Source of the DNA: GCA-003244245 sp963823755 | GTDB taxonomy: Bacteria; Actinomycetota; Actinomycetes; Mycobacteriales; Pseudonocardiaceae | Direction: 5' to 3' | DNA: 64,000 nucleotides | Assembly (NCBI GenBank): GCA_963823755.1 | Contig: CAWGMP010000017.1 | Coordinates: 884,156 to 948,155, forward strand | Part shown: positions 8,676-19,778 of the stretch, in pieces | Position numbering within the stretch: the first letter of the stretch is position 1 | How the letters are laid out: every line of letters begins with the position of its first letter | Made by a program: the position numbers and the translations under genes | The notes under the pieces: model-generated | The model's input: the letters and a program-made list of their open reading frames with translations, nothing else | Database searches by the model: none | What the model was told of the DNA's origin: nothing

Positions 8676-9332
8676 TCAGCGCGGCAGGCTGTGCCAGAAG
8701 AGCAGCTCATAGGCCTGCAGCAGCCTGGCAGCCCGAGCGATGCCAGCCGGGTCGACACCCAGGGCAAGCCCGGCGTCGATCACCTCCAGGCTGATTCGCT
8801 TCAGCTCGGTTGTCGGGCCGGCGAAATGCGCGAAAAATGCACAATCTTCCGGGCTGAGCTGGTAAACACTGGGCAGCACATCAACCATCCGTGCACAACA
8901 ACTGCCCCAGGCGTCCAGGTTCACCACAAACGCACCAGCAACCTCGGCCGGCGTGGCGTCTCGGCCCAGCCGAGCCACGTACGACGGGTACACCTGGCAG
9001 CCTGGAACCGGTTCGTAACCCTGGCGGGCCGGGCCATCGAGCCCGACCGCGGTCGCGAAGACCTCCAGCGCCGGCAGGGCGACTCGCTCCGAGGCGGCCA
9101 TGCCCGTCAGATAGCCGTGGGCTGGGTCGGCGGCGAACCGTTCGCTGAGCATCTCGAAGCTGCGAAGATCGCTGGGGATGACCTGGAGTTGCTCGCCCGC
9201 GAAGGCCCGCAGCGCCGCCGTGGACAGTCGCCCGGCCTCCAACTCTGCCAGCCACGGGTTGGCCTTGATGCGGTCCTCGACCTCAGCCAGGTCGTGCTGG
9301 AGTGCCGCGCACAGCGCCTGCGCGTCCATCAT
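8676..9332 (-). CDS. TenA/PqqC-like (haem-oxygenase-fold) protein
   Basis: A 218-residue all-helical protein resembling the TenA/PqqC superfamily: IKANPWLAELEAGRLSTAALRAFAGEQ (entry helices), FEMLSERFAADPAHGYLTGMAASE, YVARLGRDATPAEVAGAFVVNLDAWG and a C-terminal LLQAYELLFWHSLPR helix. Members include thiaminase II, PqqC and iron-dependent oxidases. The residues that would separate these activities cannot be judged here. The start is ATG 9332, with GGGAGGGG five bases upstream. It is divergently arranged to gltB. Confidence 0.6.
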   Translation of the reverse strand: MMDAQALCAALQHDLAEVEDRIKANPWLAELEAGRLSTAALRAFAGEQLQVIPSDLRSFEMLSERFAADPAHGYLTGMAASERVALPALEVFATAVGLDGPARQGYEPVPGCQVYPSYVARLGRDATPAEVAGAFVVNLDAWGSCCARMVDVLPSVYQLSPEDCAFFAHFAGPTTELKRISLEVIDAGLALGVDPAGIARAARLLQAYELLFWHSLPR

Positions 9333-9600
9333 GACGTCCCCTCCCGGCCACCGGTGCGGCCAGCATCTCGATCATCAGCTTCTGCTACGTTCCCGGCCGC
9401 ATTCTTCATCTCATTCTTTTTCGTGAATGTCCGAATTTCCGAGGGTATCCGCGGCACCGTGGATTTCCCAAGAGGGCGGTGACCGGACCGGTGCGACGAA
9501 CGCCGCCCGGCAAACCTCACTCTCGTGGCTCACAGGTGGTAGCCCCAGGGGGTACCCCTGTAAGCTTCCAGCTCAGGGCACCAGCGCCGGCGTTCTTGGG

Positions 9601-9629
9601 TGTCCGGCGCGGCTCGCGCCCGCCGGACA
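9601..9629 (+). promoter_or_regulatory. Perfect 9-bp stem-loop in the gltB leader
   Basis: TGTCCGGCG (9601-9609) pairs perfectly with CGCCGGACA (9621-9629) around an 11-base loop. It lies between two divergent genes, so a terminator role is not expected and no T tract follows. It could be a leader structure or part of an operator. Confidence 0.4.
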
Positions 9630-9659
9630 GGACTGTTGATGAGAAACGATAACGACTTG

Positions 9660-9688
9660 GTAACCCGCTGAGGTAACCTGCGGGTAAC
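9660..9688 (+). promoter_or_regulatory. GlnR-like operator upstream of gltBD
   Basis: Three GTAAC motifs lie at 9660-9664, 9673-9677 and 9684-9688. The last two are separated by exactly six bases, matching the actinobacterial GlnR box layout (two half-sites of GTnAC/GAAAC type, six bases apart). The site is 66 bases before the gltB start, where a nitrogen regulator of glutamate synthase would act. Regulation by GlnR is an inference from motif and context. Confidence 0.55.
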
Positions 9689-9753
9689 CGCAGATGGGTG
9701 CACGTCGTCCCGATGCGTGTATCAAGCTGCAATCGAGACGACGGGAGGTGCTC

Positions 9754-12700
9754 GTGAGCGCTCATCACCTACCTGCAGGGTCGAACCTTACACAAAAGGG
9801 ACATCCGGCAGCGGGTCTGTACGACCCCGCCTATGAACACGACGCTTGCGGCGTGGCCTTTGTGGCCGACCTCGCCGGCCGCCGCGATCACAGCATCGTG
9901 AAGAAAGCTCTCACCGCGCTGCTCAACCTCGAACACCGGGGTGCCCGCGGCGGGGAACCCGACACCGGTGACGGCGCCGGCATCCTGCTCCAGGTGCCGG
10001 ACGCCTTGTTCCGGCAGGTCGTCGACTTCGAGCTTCCGGAGCCTGGTCGGTACGCGGTCGGCACCGCTTTCCTCCCCAGCGACGACACCACCGAAGCCGC
10101 CGTCATGGCGGCCATCGAGGACATCGCGGTGCAGGAGGGCATGCGAGTGCTGGGCTGGCGGGGGCTGCCGGTCAACCCCGAGGGGGTCGGCCCGACCGCC
10201 CGCTCGGTGATGCCCCGTTTCCGTCAGCTGTTCCTCGAGCCGGCAGCGGCAGGCAGCCTCGAATCAACGGGACCGGCAGAGACCGGGCTGGACCTGGAGC
10301 GGCGGGTGTACTGCGTGCGCAAGCGCGCTGAACGCGACCTCGACGTCTACTTCCCGAGCCTGTCCGGGCGCACGATCGTCTACAAGGGAATGCTCACCGA
10401 AGAGCAGTTGGTGAGTTTCTACCCCGACCTGTCCGACGAGCGGGTCACCAGCTCATTGGGGCTGGTGCACTCCCGGTTCTCCACCAACACCTTCCCGTCC
10501 TGGCCGCTGGCGCACCCCTACCGCATGGTGGCGCACAACGGCGAGATCAACACGCTGCGCGGCAACCGGAACTGGATGCACGCCAGGGAGAGCCGGCTCG
10601 CCACCGACCTCATTCCCGGTGACCTGGATCGCATCTACCCGATCGTCACCCCGGGGAACAGCGACTCCGCGTCCTTCGACGAGGTCCTCGAGCTGCTGCA
10701 CCTGGGCGGCCGCTCGATGCCGCATGCGGTGCTGATGATGATCCCGGAGGCCTGGGAGAACCACACCGAGATGGACCCCGCTCGCCGGGCGTTCTATGAG
10801 TTCCACTCCACGCTGATGGAACCGTGGGACGGCCCCGCGCTCGTCGCGTTCACCGACGGCACCGTGATCGGTGCCGTGCTGGACCGCAACGGCCTGCGCC
10901 CGGCCCGGTACTGGGTCACCGAGGACGGCCTGGTGGTGCTCGCCAGTGAGGTCGGAGTGCTCGACATCGACCCCGCCACGGTGGTGCGCAAGGGACGGCT
11001 GGAGCCGGGCCGGATGTTCCTCGCCGACACTGCGGCCGGTCGGATCGTGGCTGACGACGAGATCAAGGGCCAGCTCGCGGCCGAGCACCCCTACATCGAC
11101 TGGGTGACCCAGGGGCTGACCCGGTTGGAGGACCTTCCCGAACGCGAGCGCGAGGTGCTCAGCCACGCCTCGCTGGTACGGCGCCAGCAGGCACTGGGCT
11201 ACACCCAGGAAGAGATGGACGTGCTGCTGGCACCGATGGCGATCACCGGCGCGGAGCCGATCGGGTCGATGGGCAATGACGCCCCGCCGGCTGCGTTCTC
11301 GAGGCATTCCCGGTCGCTGTTCGACTACTTCACCCAGTTGTTCGCCCAGGTCACCAACCCGCCGCTGGATGCGATCCGGGAGGAGCTGGTGACCTCGCTG
11401 CAGGTGCAGCTCGGTGCTGAACCCAACCTGCTGGCCACTGGCGCCGACTCCTGCCGCCGGATGGTGCTGCCGTTCCCCGTGCTGGACAACGACGAGCTGG
11501 CCAAGATCGTGCACGTCAACGACGACGGTGACCAGCCGGAATACCAGGCCGTCACGGTCCGGGGCGTCTACAAGGTGCACGGCGGTGGGGAGGCGTTGGT
11601 ACTCCGGCTCAACGAGATCTGTGTCGAGGTCGCCGAAGCCGTCGAGGACGGGGCCCGGCTGATCGTGCTGTCGAATCGGGGAGTGGACGCCGACCACGCC
11701 CCGATCCCGTCCCTGCTGCTCACCGGCGCGGTGCATCACCACCTGGTCCGGGAGAAGACCCGCACCCAGGTAGGTCTGATCACCGAGGCCGCCGACGCCC
11801 GCGAGGTGCACCACGTCGCGCTGCTGATCGGCTACGGCGCGGCGGCGGTCAATCCCTACCTGGCGATGGCCACCGTGGAAGGCCTGGCTGAACGGGGCCT
11901 GCTCAACGGTGTCGACGCCAAGACCGCCACCGGTAACCTGATCAAGGCGCTGGGCAAGGGTGTCCGCAAGACGATGTCCAAGATGGGCGTGTCCACCGTG
12001 GCCTCCTATACCGGCGCGCAGATCTTCGAGGCGATCGGGCTGGGATCCGAGGTCATCGACTCCTGCTTCACCGGTACCACCTCCCGGCTCGGCGGCGTCG
12101 GATTCGACACGCTGGCCGACGAGGTCGCGAAGTGGCACCACCGTGCCTTCCCGGCCGACGGGGTGCACGCCCCGCACCGGGAACTCGCGATCGGCGGGGA
12201 CTACCAGTGGCGCCGCGAGGGTGAGCCGCACGTCTTCAGCCCCCAGACGGTGTTCAAGCTGCAGCACTCCACCAGGGCGGGCCGCTACGAGGTGTTCAAG
12301 GAGTACACCAAGCTCGTCGACGACCAGTCACAGCGGCTGATGACCCTGCGCGGGCTGTTCACCTTCCGCCAAGGCGTCCGCAAGCCCGTCCCCCTTGCGG
12401 AGGTCGAGCCGGTGGAATCGATCGTCAAGCGGTTCGCCACCGGCGCCATCTCCTACGGATCGATCTCCAAGGAGATGCACGAGACGCTGGCCATCGCGAT
12501 GAACCGGTTGGGCGGCAAGTCCAACACCGGTGAGGGCGGCGAGGACGCCGACCGCTACACCCGGGATCCCAACGGGGACCTGCGCCGCTCGGCGATCAAG
12601 CAGGTGGCGTCCGGGCGGTTCGGGGTGACCAGTGAGTACCTGGTCAACGCCGACGACTTGCAGATCAAGATCTCGCAGGGCGCCAAGCCCGGCGAGGGTG

Positions 12701-14341
12701 GGCAGCTTCCTGGCACCAAGGTCTACCCGTGGATCGCCAAGACCCGGTACTCCACTCCGGGGGTGGGGCTGATCTCACCACCGCCGCATCACGATATCTA
12801 TTCCATAGAGGACATCAAGCAGCTGATCCACGACCTGAAGAACGCCAACCCGCGGGCCCGCGTGCACGTCAAGCTGGTGTCCGAGGTCGGGGTCGGCACG
12901 GTGGCCGCCGGGGTGGCCAAGGCGTACTCCGACGTGGTGTTGATCTCTGGTCACGACGGCGGTACCGGCGCGTCGCCGCTGTCGTCGATCAAGCATGCCG
13001 GCACGCCCTGGGAGCTGGGCCTGGCCGAGACCCAGCAGACGCTGATCGCCAACAAGCTGCGGGACCGGATCGTCGTGCAGACCGACGGCCAGCTCAAGAC
13101 CGGTCGCGATGTCGTGATCGCGGCACTGCTGGGTGCCGAGGAGTACGGCTTCGCCACCGCCCCGCTGGTGGTCTCGGGTTGCATCATGATGCGCGTCTGC
13201 CATCTGGACACCTGCCCGGTGGGTGTGGCCACCCAGAACCCGGTGCTGCGCGCGAAGTTCACCGGCAAGGCCGAGTACGTGGTGAACTTCTTCGAGTTCG
13301 TCGCTCAGGAGGTGCGCGAGTACCTGGCTACGCTCGGGTTCCGCACCCTGGAAGAGGCCATCGGGCACACTGAGATGCTCGACACCCGCTCGGCGATCGA
13401 CCACTGGAAGGCAGCCGGGCTGGACCTGTCACCGATTCTGCACGTGCAGGCCGGTACGGATCCGGACGCTGTCCGGCACCAGACCAGGGAGCAGGACCAC
13501 GGGCTGGACAAAGCGCTGGACAACACCCTCATCCAGCTCGCCGAGGGTGCGTTGGACGGTGGTGAACCGGTGCGGTTGGACCTGCCGGTGCGCAACGTCA
13601 ACCGCACAGTGGGCACCATGCTGGGCTACCAGCTGACCCGCCGCTGGGGTGGTGATGGGCTGCCCGACAACACCATCGACATCACGCTGACCGGCTCGGC
13701 TGGGCAGTCCTTCGGGGCGTTCCTGCCGCGCGGGATCACCCTGCGGCTGATCGGCGACGCCAACGACTACGTCGGCAAGGGGCTGTCCGGCGGGCGGATC
13801 ACGGTCCGCCCGCACCCCGACGCACAGTTCATCGCGGAGAACAACATCATCGCCGGCAACGTGATCCTCTACGGCGCGACGTCCGGGGAGCTGTTCCTGC
13901 GCGGGATCGTCGGCGAGCGCTTCTGCGTGCGCAACTCCGGCGCGCTGGCCGTCGTCGAGGGCGTCGGTGATCACGGCTGCGAGTACATGACCGGCGGTCA
14001 GGTGGTGGTGCTGGGCTCGATCGGGCGCAACTTCGCAGCCGGGATGTCCGGCGGGGTCGCCTACCTGCTCGACCTGGCCGGGGTAGCCGGTCGGATCAAT
14101 CCGGAGATGGTCGATCTGGACCCGCTGGACGACCAGGACCGGGCGTTGCTGGCCGACGCGGTGGGGCGGCATCACGCCGAGACCGGGTCTGCGGTGGCGC
14201 ATGCGCTGTTGGCCGACTGGGACACCGCGGTGGACCGGTTCGGCAAGGTCATGCCCAAGGACTTCAAGCGGGTACTGGCCGCCCAAGCGGCAGCGCAGCG
14301 CGACGGCCGGAACGTCGACGAGGCGATCATGGAGGCCGCTC

Positions 14342-14349
<8 letters not shown>
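9754..14349 (+). CDS. gltB: Glutamate synthase large subunit
   Basis: 1531 residues, the normal length for the alpha subunit of NADPH-GOGAT, which with GltD converts glutamine and 2-oxoglutarate to two glutamates. Order: N-terminal glutamine amidotransferase with Cys32 (HDACGVAFVAD), which becomes residue 1 after propeptide removal; central domain; FMN-binding synthase domain (GAISYGSISKEMH, QISQGAKPGEGGQLPG-like loop); the 3Fe-4S cluster C-x5-C-x4-C (CIMMRVCHLDTC); and a C-terminal glycine-rich beta-helix. The start is GTG 9754, preceded by GGGAGG (9743-9748); ATG 9694 has no ribosome site. gltD overlaps by eight bases. Confidence 0.97.
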
Positions 14350-15793
<1,444 letters not shown>

Positions 15794-15801
15794 CGGTCCC
15801 C

Positions 15802-15853
15802 GTGAGTGGTGATGCGAGCTGTAGCGCACATCGCCACTCACGGGTTATCCACA
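15802..15853 (+). repeat. Palindrome plus DnaA-box-like motif, copy 1
   Basis: The arms GTGAGTGGTGATG and CATCGCCACTCAC form an imperfect 13-bp hairpin around a 14-base centre (GCGAGCTGTAGCG...). The hairpin is followed at once by GGGTTATCCACAGG, which holds a consensus DnaA box TTATCCACA (15845-15853). A second copy lies at 16961-17012. Placed just after gltD, the hairpin could also act as its terminator. Confidence 0.7.
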
Positions 15854-15925
15854 GGTGGGGTGGGATCCACAGGATGATCATGACGAGGTGTCGCTCGGTG
15901 GGCTGGGCAGGGGACCGTCAGGCCC

Positions 15926-16924
15926 ATGATCGAGGATCACCGTCCGCGCTTGCCCTGCGCGCTGGAACCAGCTCGGGCAGCCGTCTGGCAACAGCTGATC
16001 CGCGACCAGCACGGGTTACTCGACACCGATCAGTTGCGGCTGCTTGATATCGGGCCCGGTGTGGTCGCCGCCAACCTCGAAGCCGAGCGCTGGCGACGGG
16101 TACTGCCGCGGGTCTATGCAACCTTCACCGGCCCGCTGATCAGGGAGGCGAGGATCATCGGGGCGCTGCTCTACGGCGGCCCTGCGGCGGTACTCAGTCA
16201 CACCACCGCCGCAGAGGAATGGCGGATGCTCGCGCGCGATCCGCTCGCACCGGTGCACGTCACGGTGCCCTACGGCTGCTCTGCGGTGTCGCAGCCCCCG
16301 CACGTCGTGGTGCACCGCTCACGTGCCTTCCCCTACCTCATGGTGGCTACGGATCCGCCACGGACCAGCAGAGCGGATACTGTGCTGGACCTCGCGACGA
16401 GCGAACCCGATGCGCGATCGGGGATGCGGCGGTTCGTCGCGCTCGCCACGAGAGGCCGGGTGCCGGTACAGGAGCTGCGGTGGCGGCTCGAGGAACGGCG
16501 ACCACGCCGGTACGGCTCAGCTCTCGCCGACGCACTGCGCTTGCTGGCCGACGGGGTGCAGTCGGCCTTGGAGCAGCGGTACGCCTGCGACGTCGAGTCG
16601 GCGCACTCCCTCCCGACTGCGCATCGTCAGCAGCCCTTCGTCGTCGACGGCCGGACGCTGTGGGAGGACATCAGCTACGACTCGATCGGCATCCCGCTCA
16701 CTGTCCGGCTCGACGGTCGGGCTTTCCACGACGCGCCCGAGGTCGCCTTCCGGGATCGCCGGCGGGACAACGCGGCCGAGCTCGCCGCTCGCCATCGCCT
16801 GGTCTACGGCTGGGACGAGGTCACCGGTGACCCCTGCGGAGTGGCAACAGAGGTCGCCATGGTGCTGCACCGCGCAGGCTGGTACGGACCGCTCCGACAG
16901 TGCGGGGGTGGCTGCGCCCTGTGA
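15926..16924 (+). CDS. AbiEi-type HTH / DUF559-like protein
   Basis: A 332-residue protein. The N-terminal half (QHGLLDTDQLRLLDI, then RVLPRVYATF) resembles the winged-helix entry of AbiEi-type antitoxin proteins of actinobacteria. The C-terminal half (RTLWEDISYDSIGIPLTVRLDGRAFH, RDRRRDNAAELAARHRLVYGW) matches the DUF559/Vsr-like endonuclease fold, including the D-x-R-RDN and W-E-V pattern. No AbiEii nucleotidyltransferase partner is next to it. The gene is enclosed by two copies of a palindromic repeat, and its stop codon lies in the first of three tandem 20-bp units. The start is ATG 15926 with AGGGGA upstream. Function unknown; nuclease activity is a family-based guess. Confidence 0.6.
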   Translation: MIEDHRPRLPCALEPARAAVWQQLIRDQHGLLDTDQLRLLDIGPGVVAANLEAERWRRVLPRVYATFTGPLIREARIIGALLYGGPAAVLSHTTAAEEWRMLARDPLAPVHVTVPYGCSAVSQPPHVVVHRSRAFPYLMVATDPPRTSRADTVLDLATSEPDARSGMRRFVALATRGRVPVQELRWRLEERRPRRYGSALADALRLLADGVQSALEQRYACDVESAHSLPTAHRQQPFVVDGRTLWEDISYDSIGIPLTVRLDGRAFHDAPEVAFRDRRRDNAAELAARHRLVYGWDEVTGDPCGVATEVAMVLHRAGWYGPLRQCGGGCAL

Positions 16925-16966
16925 GAGGTGGCTGCGCCCTGTGAGAGGTGGCTGCGCCCTGTGAGT
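16907..16966 (+). repeat. Three tandem 20-bp repeats
   Basis: The unit GGTGGCTGCGCCCTGTGAGA occurs three times in succession, the third unit running into the palindrome copy 2. The stop codon of the upstream gene is in the first unit. It appears to be a slippage product that duplicated the left edge of the palindrome. Confidence 0.85.
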
Positions 16967-17012
16967 GACGATGCGAGCTATAGCCTGGATCGCCACTCAC
17001 GGGTTATACACA
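16961..17012 (+). repeat. Palindrome plus DnaA-box-like motif, copy 2
   Basis: The arms GTGAGTGACGATG and GATCGCCACTCAC pair imperfectly around GCGAGCTATAGCCTG, followed by GGGTTATACACAGG with TTATACACA at 17004-17012. Arms, centre (GCGAGCTNTAGC) and the trailing DnaA-box-like motif are shared with 15802-15853 in the same orientation. Confidence 0.7.
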
Positions 17013-17042
17013 GGCCGCGCCGGAGTGTCGCTTGTCGATCAC

Positions 17043-17065
17043 CACCTCACCGGTCGCAACGTCCT
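17043..17065 (+). repeat. Displaced copy of the gltD 3' end
   Basis: This 23-base segment matches gltD 15731-15753 at 21 positions (core ACCTCACCGGTCGC, then ACGTCCT). In frame it reads VDHHLTGRNVLAA against VDCYLTGRDVLPA in GltD. It lies just after palindrome copy 2 and looks like the decayed remains of a local duplication. Confidence 0.5.
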
Positions 17066-17199
17066 TGCAGCGGCCGTCGAGCTGAATGTCTCGCACACCG
17101 TCTCGGAGCGGACCCGACGGCACCCCGCGGATCGGTTGGCTGAGCTGGTTAGGCTCAAGGACAGGTGGAGGCCGGTGGGAGGCTTCAGTGGGAGGCAGA

Positions 17200-17586
17200 G
17201 TGGCTGGTCGAGGTGCCCGGTCGAGTCGGACGCCAGCGCGGCGGGCGCCCGGCGAGCTCGAGGCCGAGGTGCTGGCGGCCTTGTGGGCCGCTGACGGGCC
17301 ACTCACCGCTGCCCACGTACGGCAGGCGGTCGGTGACGGGTTGGCCTACAACACGGTGCAGACCATCTTGGTCCGGCTGTATGAGAAAGGGCTGATCGGC
17401 CGGGTGGCCGACGGTCGACGGCACGAGTACTTCCCGGTCAAGGGCGCCGAGGAGCTCGCTGCCGAGCAGATGCAGGCGCTGCTGAGCCGGGGCCGAGACC
17501 GTCAGGCCGTACTGCAGAGATTCGCCACCTCGCTGTCAGTGGAGGATGCGCGGGTGCTTCGGGCGATGCTGCGGCGCCGCCCATGA
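17200..17586 (+). CDS. BlaI/MecI-family winged-helix repressor
   Basis: 128 residues. The pattern GELEAEVLAALWAADGPLTAAHVRQAV followed by AYNTVQTILVRLYEKGLIGRVADGRRHEYFP is the BlaI/MecI winged-helix DNA-binding domain. The C-terminal helix dimerises and, in BlaI, holds the cleavage site. In this pairing it should repress its own operon until the membrane protease encoded next inactivates it. The start is GTG 17200 with GGGAGG upstream. The stop overlaps the next start (ATGA). Confidence 0.88.
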   Translation: MAGRGARSSRTPARRAPGELEAEVLAALWAADGPLTAAHVRQAVGDGLAYNTVQTILVRLYEKGLIGRVADGRRHEYFPVKGAEELAAEQMQALLSRGRDRQAVLQRFATSLSVEDARVLRAMLRRRP

Positions 17587-18485
17587 CGATCAGCGTGTAT
17601 CTCCCGGCGGCGCTGTCGCTGCTGCTGGCGGCGATCAGCCGCATCGTCGTCGCCTGGACCGCACCGACGCGGGCCGCCGCGTTCGTGATTGCCGCAATGC
17701 TGTGCGCAGCGGCGGCGACCTGGGGCCTGGTCCTGCTAGCGGCCACCCTGCTGGGCTACACCTCACTGGTCGCCGATGAAGCCCTGGAGCGCGGGGTGCA
17801 GCTGCAGGATCCGGTGCCCAAGATGATCGGTGTCACCGCCTCGATCCTGCTGGTCTTCGGTGCTGTGCGGGTGGTGCGGGTACTGCGGGTCCGCCGGGCC
17901 ACGACCCGGGAACTGCGGGCGGTCTGCAGCTCGTGCGGAACCGGTGAGCTGGCTGTGGTGGCTTTGGGCGCCCCGCACGCCTTCGCCGTGCCGGGCCGTC
18001 CAGGCCGGATCCTGGTCACCCGCGGCCTGTTGTCGGTGCTGGATGGTGATGAGCGACGGGTGGTGCTGGCTCATGAGCGGGCGCACCTGCAGGGCAGGCA
18101 TCATCGGTTGCGCGCAGCAACCGAAGTCTGCGCCGCCGTCAACCCGCTGCTGATCCCGGTGCGCGAAGCGGTGGCGTTCCTGGTCGAGCGCAGCGCCGAT
18201 GAGCACGCCGCGACGGTGACCGGAAGCCGTGAGCTGGTCGCGCGGGCGTTGACCAAGGCGGCGTTGGCCGGTGGGGCCGCCGCCCGGGCGCCTGGCTGGG
18301 CCACAGCGCTGGCCTTCGCTGGATGCGGGGTATCGGCCCGGGTCGCTGCGTTGCACTCAGACCCGCCCCGGCCCGAGCCGCTGGTGCCCAGCGGCGTGCT
18401 CGCGCTGGGCGTGGCCACCACCATCGCCGCGGTGCAGGCCACTATCGCGTTCTACCAGCTCATCTACTGGTTGTGGCCGAACTGA
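17583..18485 (+). CDS. M56-family membrane metallopeptidase (BlaR1-like, no sensor domain)
   Basis: A 300-residue membrane protein. Several hydrophobic spans lie at the N-terminus (about 5-20, 32-60, 82-100), with another at the C-terminal end (about 275-295). The zinc protease motif HERAH is at 164-168, and the third ligand region RSADEHAATVTG follows, as in M56 peptidases. BlaR1 itself carries a C-terminal penicillin-binding domain; this protein ends at the last membrane span, so its signal is unknown. It overlaps the BlaI gene by four bases, and the pair is probably one regulatory unit. Confidence 0.85.
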   Translation: MTISVYLPAALSLLLAAISRIVVAWTAPTRAAAFVIAAMLCAAAATWGLVLLAATLLGYTSLVADEALERGVQLQDPVPKMIGVTASILLVFGAVRVVRVLRVRRATTRELRAVCSSCGTGELAVVALGAPHAFAVPGRPGRILVTRGLLSVLDGDERRVVLAHERAHLQGRHHRLRAATEVCAAVNPLLIPVREAVAFLVERSADEHAATVTGSRELVARALTKAALAGGAAARAPGWATALAFAGCGVSARVAALHSDPPRPEPLVPSGVLALGVATTIAAVQATIAFYQLIYWLWPN

Positions 18486-18653
18486 CGGATAGACCCGTGG
18501 CGCGCCCTCGCAAGAACGTCCCCTGAGTTCCCTATGACTCTCAGTGTGATTTCAGGGGGGATCGTCACGCCGCGCAACGTCCGCTAGTCTCTTACACGCT
18601 GTAGGAGATAGTCCTGACACGGCCGGGCGACGCCTGGGATAGGTAGGGACCAC

Positions 18654-19778
18654 ATGGGTGGACAGGCAGCGGGCAGCACAGCACGGGTGCTGGTCATCTC
18701 GGGCAGTGTCGGCGCAGGCCACGACGGCGCCGCCGACGAACTGATCAGCCGGCTGGCCAAGTTGGGCATCGCAGCAGACCGCCGGGACTATCTGGACGCG
18801 CTTCCGCAGGTATTCCGGTACATGCTGCGAGACGGCTACCGGTTGAGCGTCGGCTATGCGCCGGCGTTCTTCGACTGGATGTTCGCTCACCTGGAGCACG
18901 CCGGGTGGGTGCAGCAGGTCGCCCTGAGGCTGTGCCGGATGGCGCAGCGTCACGTCCTGCGCTGGGTTGGTGACCATGACGTCGTGGTGTCCACCTACAT
19001 GCTGGCCAGCCAGACCTTGGGCCAGCTCAAAGAGGCCGGTTCGGTGAACGCGACCCTGGTGACGTTTCTCACCGACCCCGCAGTGCACCGGCTGTGGGTG
19101 CATCCCGCCGTCGACCACCATGTGACGGTGACCGAGGCTACCGCTCGGATGGGACACCTGGTCTACCGCACGCCCATGCAGGCCGTCGGTGGGCTGGTCT
19201 CACCGCGGTTCGCCCATCAGCCCGACCCCGCCCATCGTCGTCGCCTACGAACCGAGCTGGGGCTGTCCCCAGACGGCCTGGTGGTGCTGCTGGCGACCGG
19301 GTCGCTCGGGATGGGTGACGTGCCTCGTGTGGTCCGGACGATCAGCTCGTCCGGGGTCGCGGAGATGGTGGTGCTCTGCGGGCGCAACGAGCGGCTGCGC
19401 AAGCAGTTGTCGATCGAGCCCGGAGTGGTCGCCCTGGGCTGGCGCGACGACGTCCCGGAACTGATGGCCGCCGCCGACGTGCTGGTGCACAACGCGGGCG
19501 GTCTGTCGCTCACCGAAGCGTTGACCGCCGGGCTACCCGCGGTGACCTACCGCCCGATTCCGGGGCACGGGATAGCCAACTCCGAGGTCCTCGCCGAAGC
19601 CGGGCTGGCGCCCTGGCCGCAGGACGAGGCCGGGTTGATCGATGCGATCCGCCAGCAGGCGACCCGCCGGGGAGACCCCCGCCACGTGGTGCGCAATCCG
19701 GATACCGCGTCGGTCGTGTCGGCCTTGCTGTCCGAACGCCAGCACGCTTTTCCCCGCCAGGATTCACGACCGGCCTGA
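18654..19778 (+). CDS. GT28-type glycosyltransferase (MGDG synthase/UgtP-like)
   Basis: 374 residues. The N-terminal motif VLVISGSVGAGHDGAADEL is that of the MGDG synthase/diacylglycerol glucosyltransferase group of GT28. The C-terminal donor-site region reads VVLCGRNERLR, VALGWRDDVPELMAAADVLVHNAGGLSLTEAL and AVTYRPIPGHGIANSEVL. It probably transfers a sugar from a nucleotide sugar to a lipid at the inner face of the membrane. The acceptor is not determinable. Its 3' end overlaps the convergent deacetylase gene by 15 bases. Confidence 0.82.
   Translation: MGGQAAGSTARVLVISGSVGAGHDGAADELISRLAKLGIAADRRDYLDALPQVFRYMLRDGYRLSVGYAPAFFDWMFAHLEHAGWVQQVALRLCRMAQRHVLRWVGDHDVVVSTYMLASQTLGQLKEAGSVNATLVTFLTDPAVHRLWVHPAVDHHVTVTEATARMGHLVYRTPMQAVGGLVSPRFAHQPDPAHRRRLRTELGLSPDGLVVLLATGSLGMGDVPRVVRTISSSGVAEMVVLCGRNERLRKQLSIEPGVVALGWRDDVPELMAAADVLVHNAGGLSLTEALTAGLPAVTYRPIPGHGIANSEVLAEAGLAPWPQDEAGLIDAIRQQATRRGDPRHVVRNPDTASVVSALLSERQHAFPRQDSRPA

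Noticed and set aside
9545..9560. Palindrome around GGGGTACCCC as an operator
   Set aside because: Short GC palindrome with no spacing relation to the gltB start or the GlnR-like sites; chance is likely in this composition.
10453..12267. 604-codon open frame antisense to gltB
   Set aside because: High-GC shadow with biased random composition; gltB is intact on the other strand.
15845..15853. A replication origin at the TTATCCACA motif
   Set aside because: Only isolated DnaA-box-like motifs are present, tied to a repeat; there is no box cluster, dnaA or dnaN nearby.
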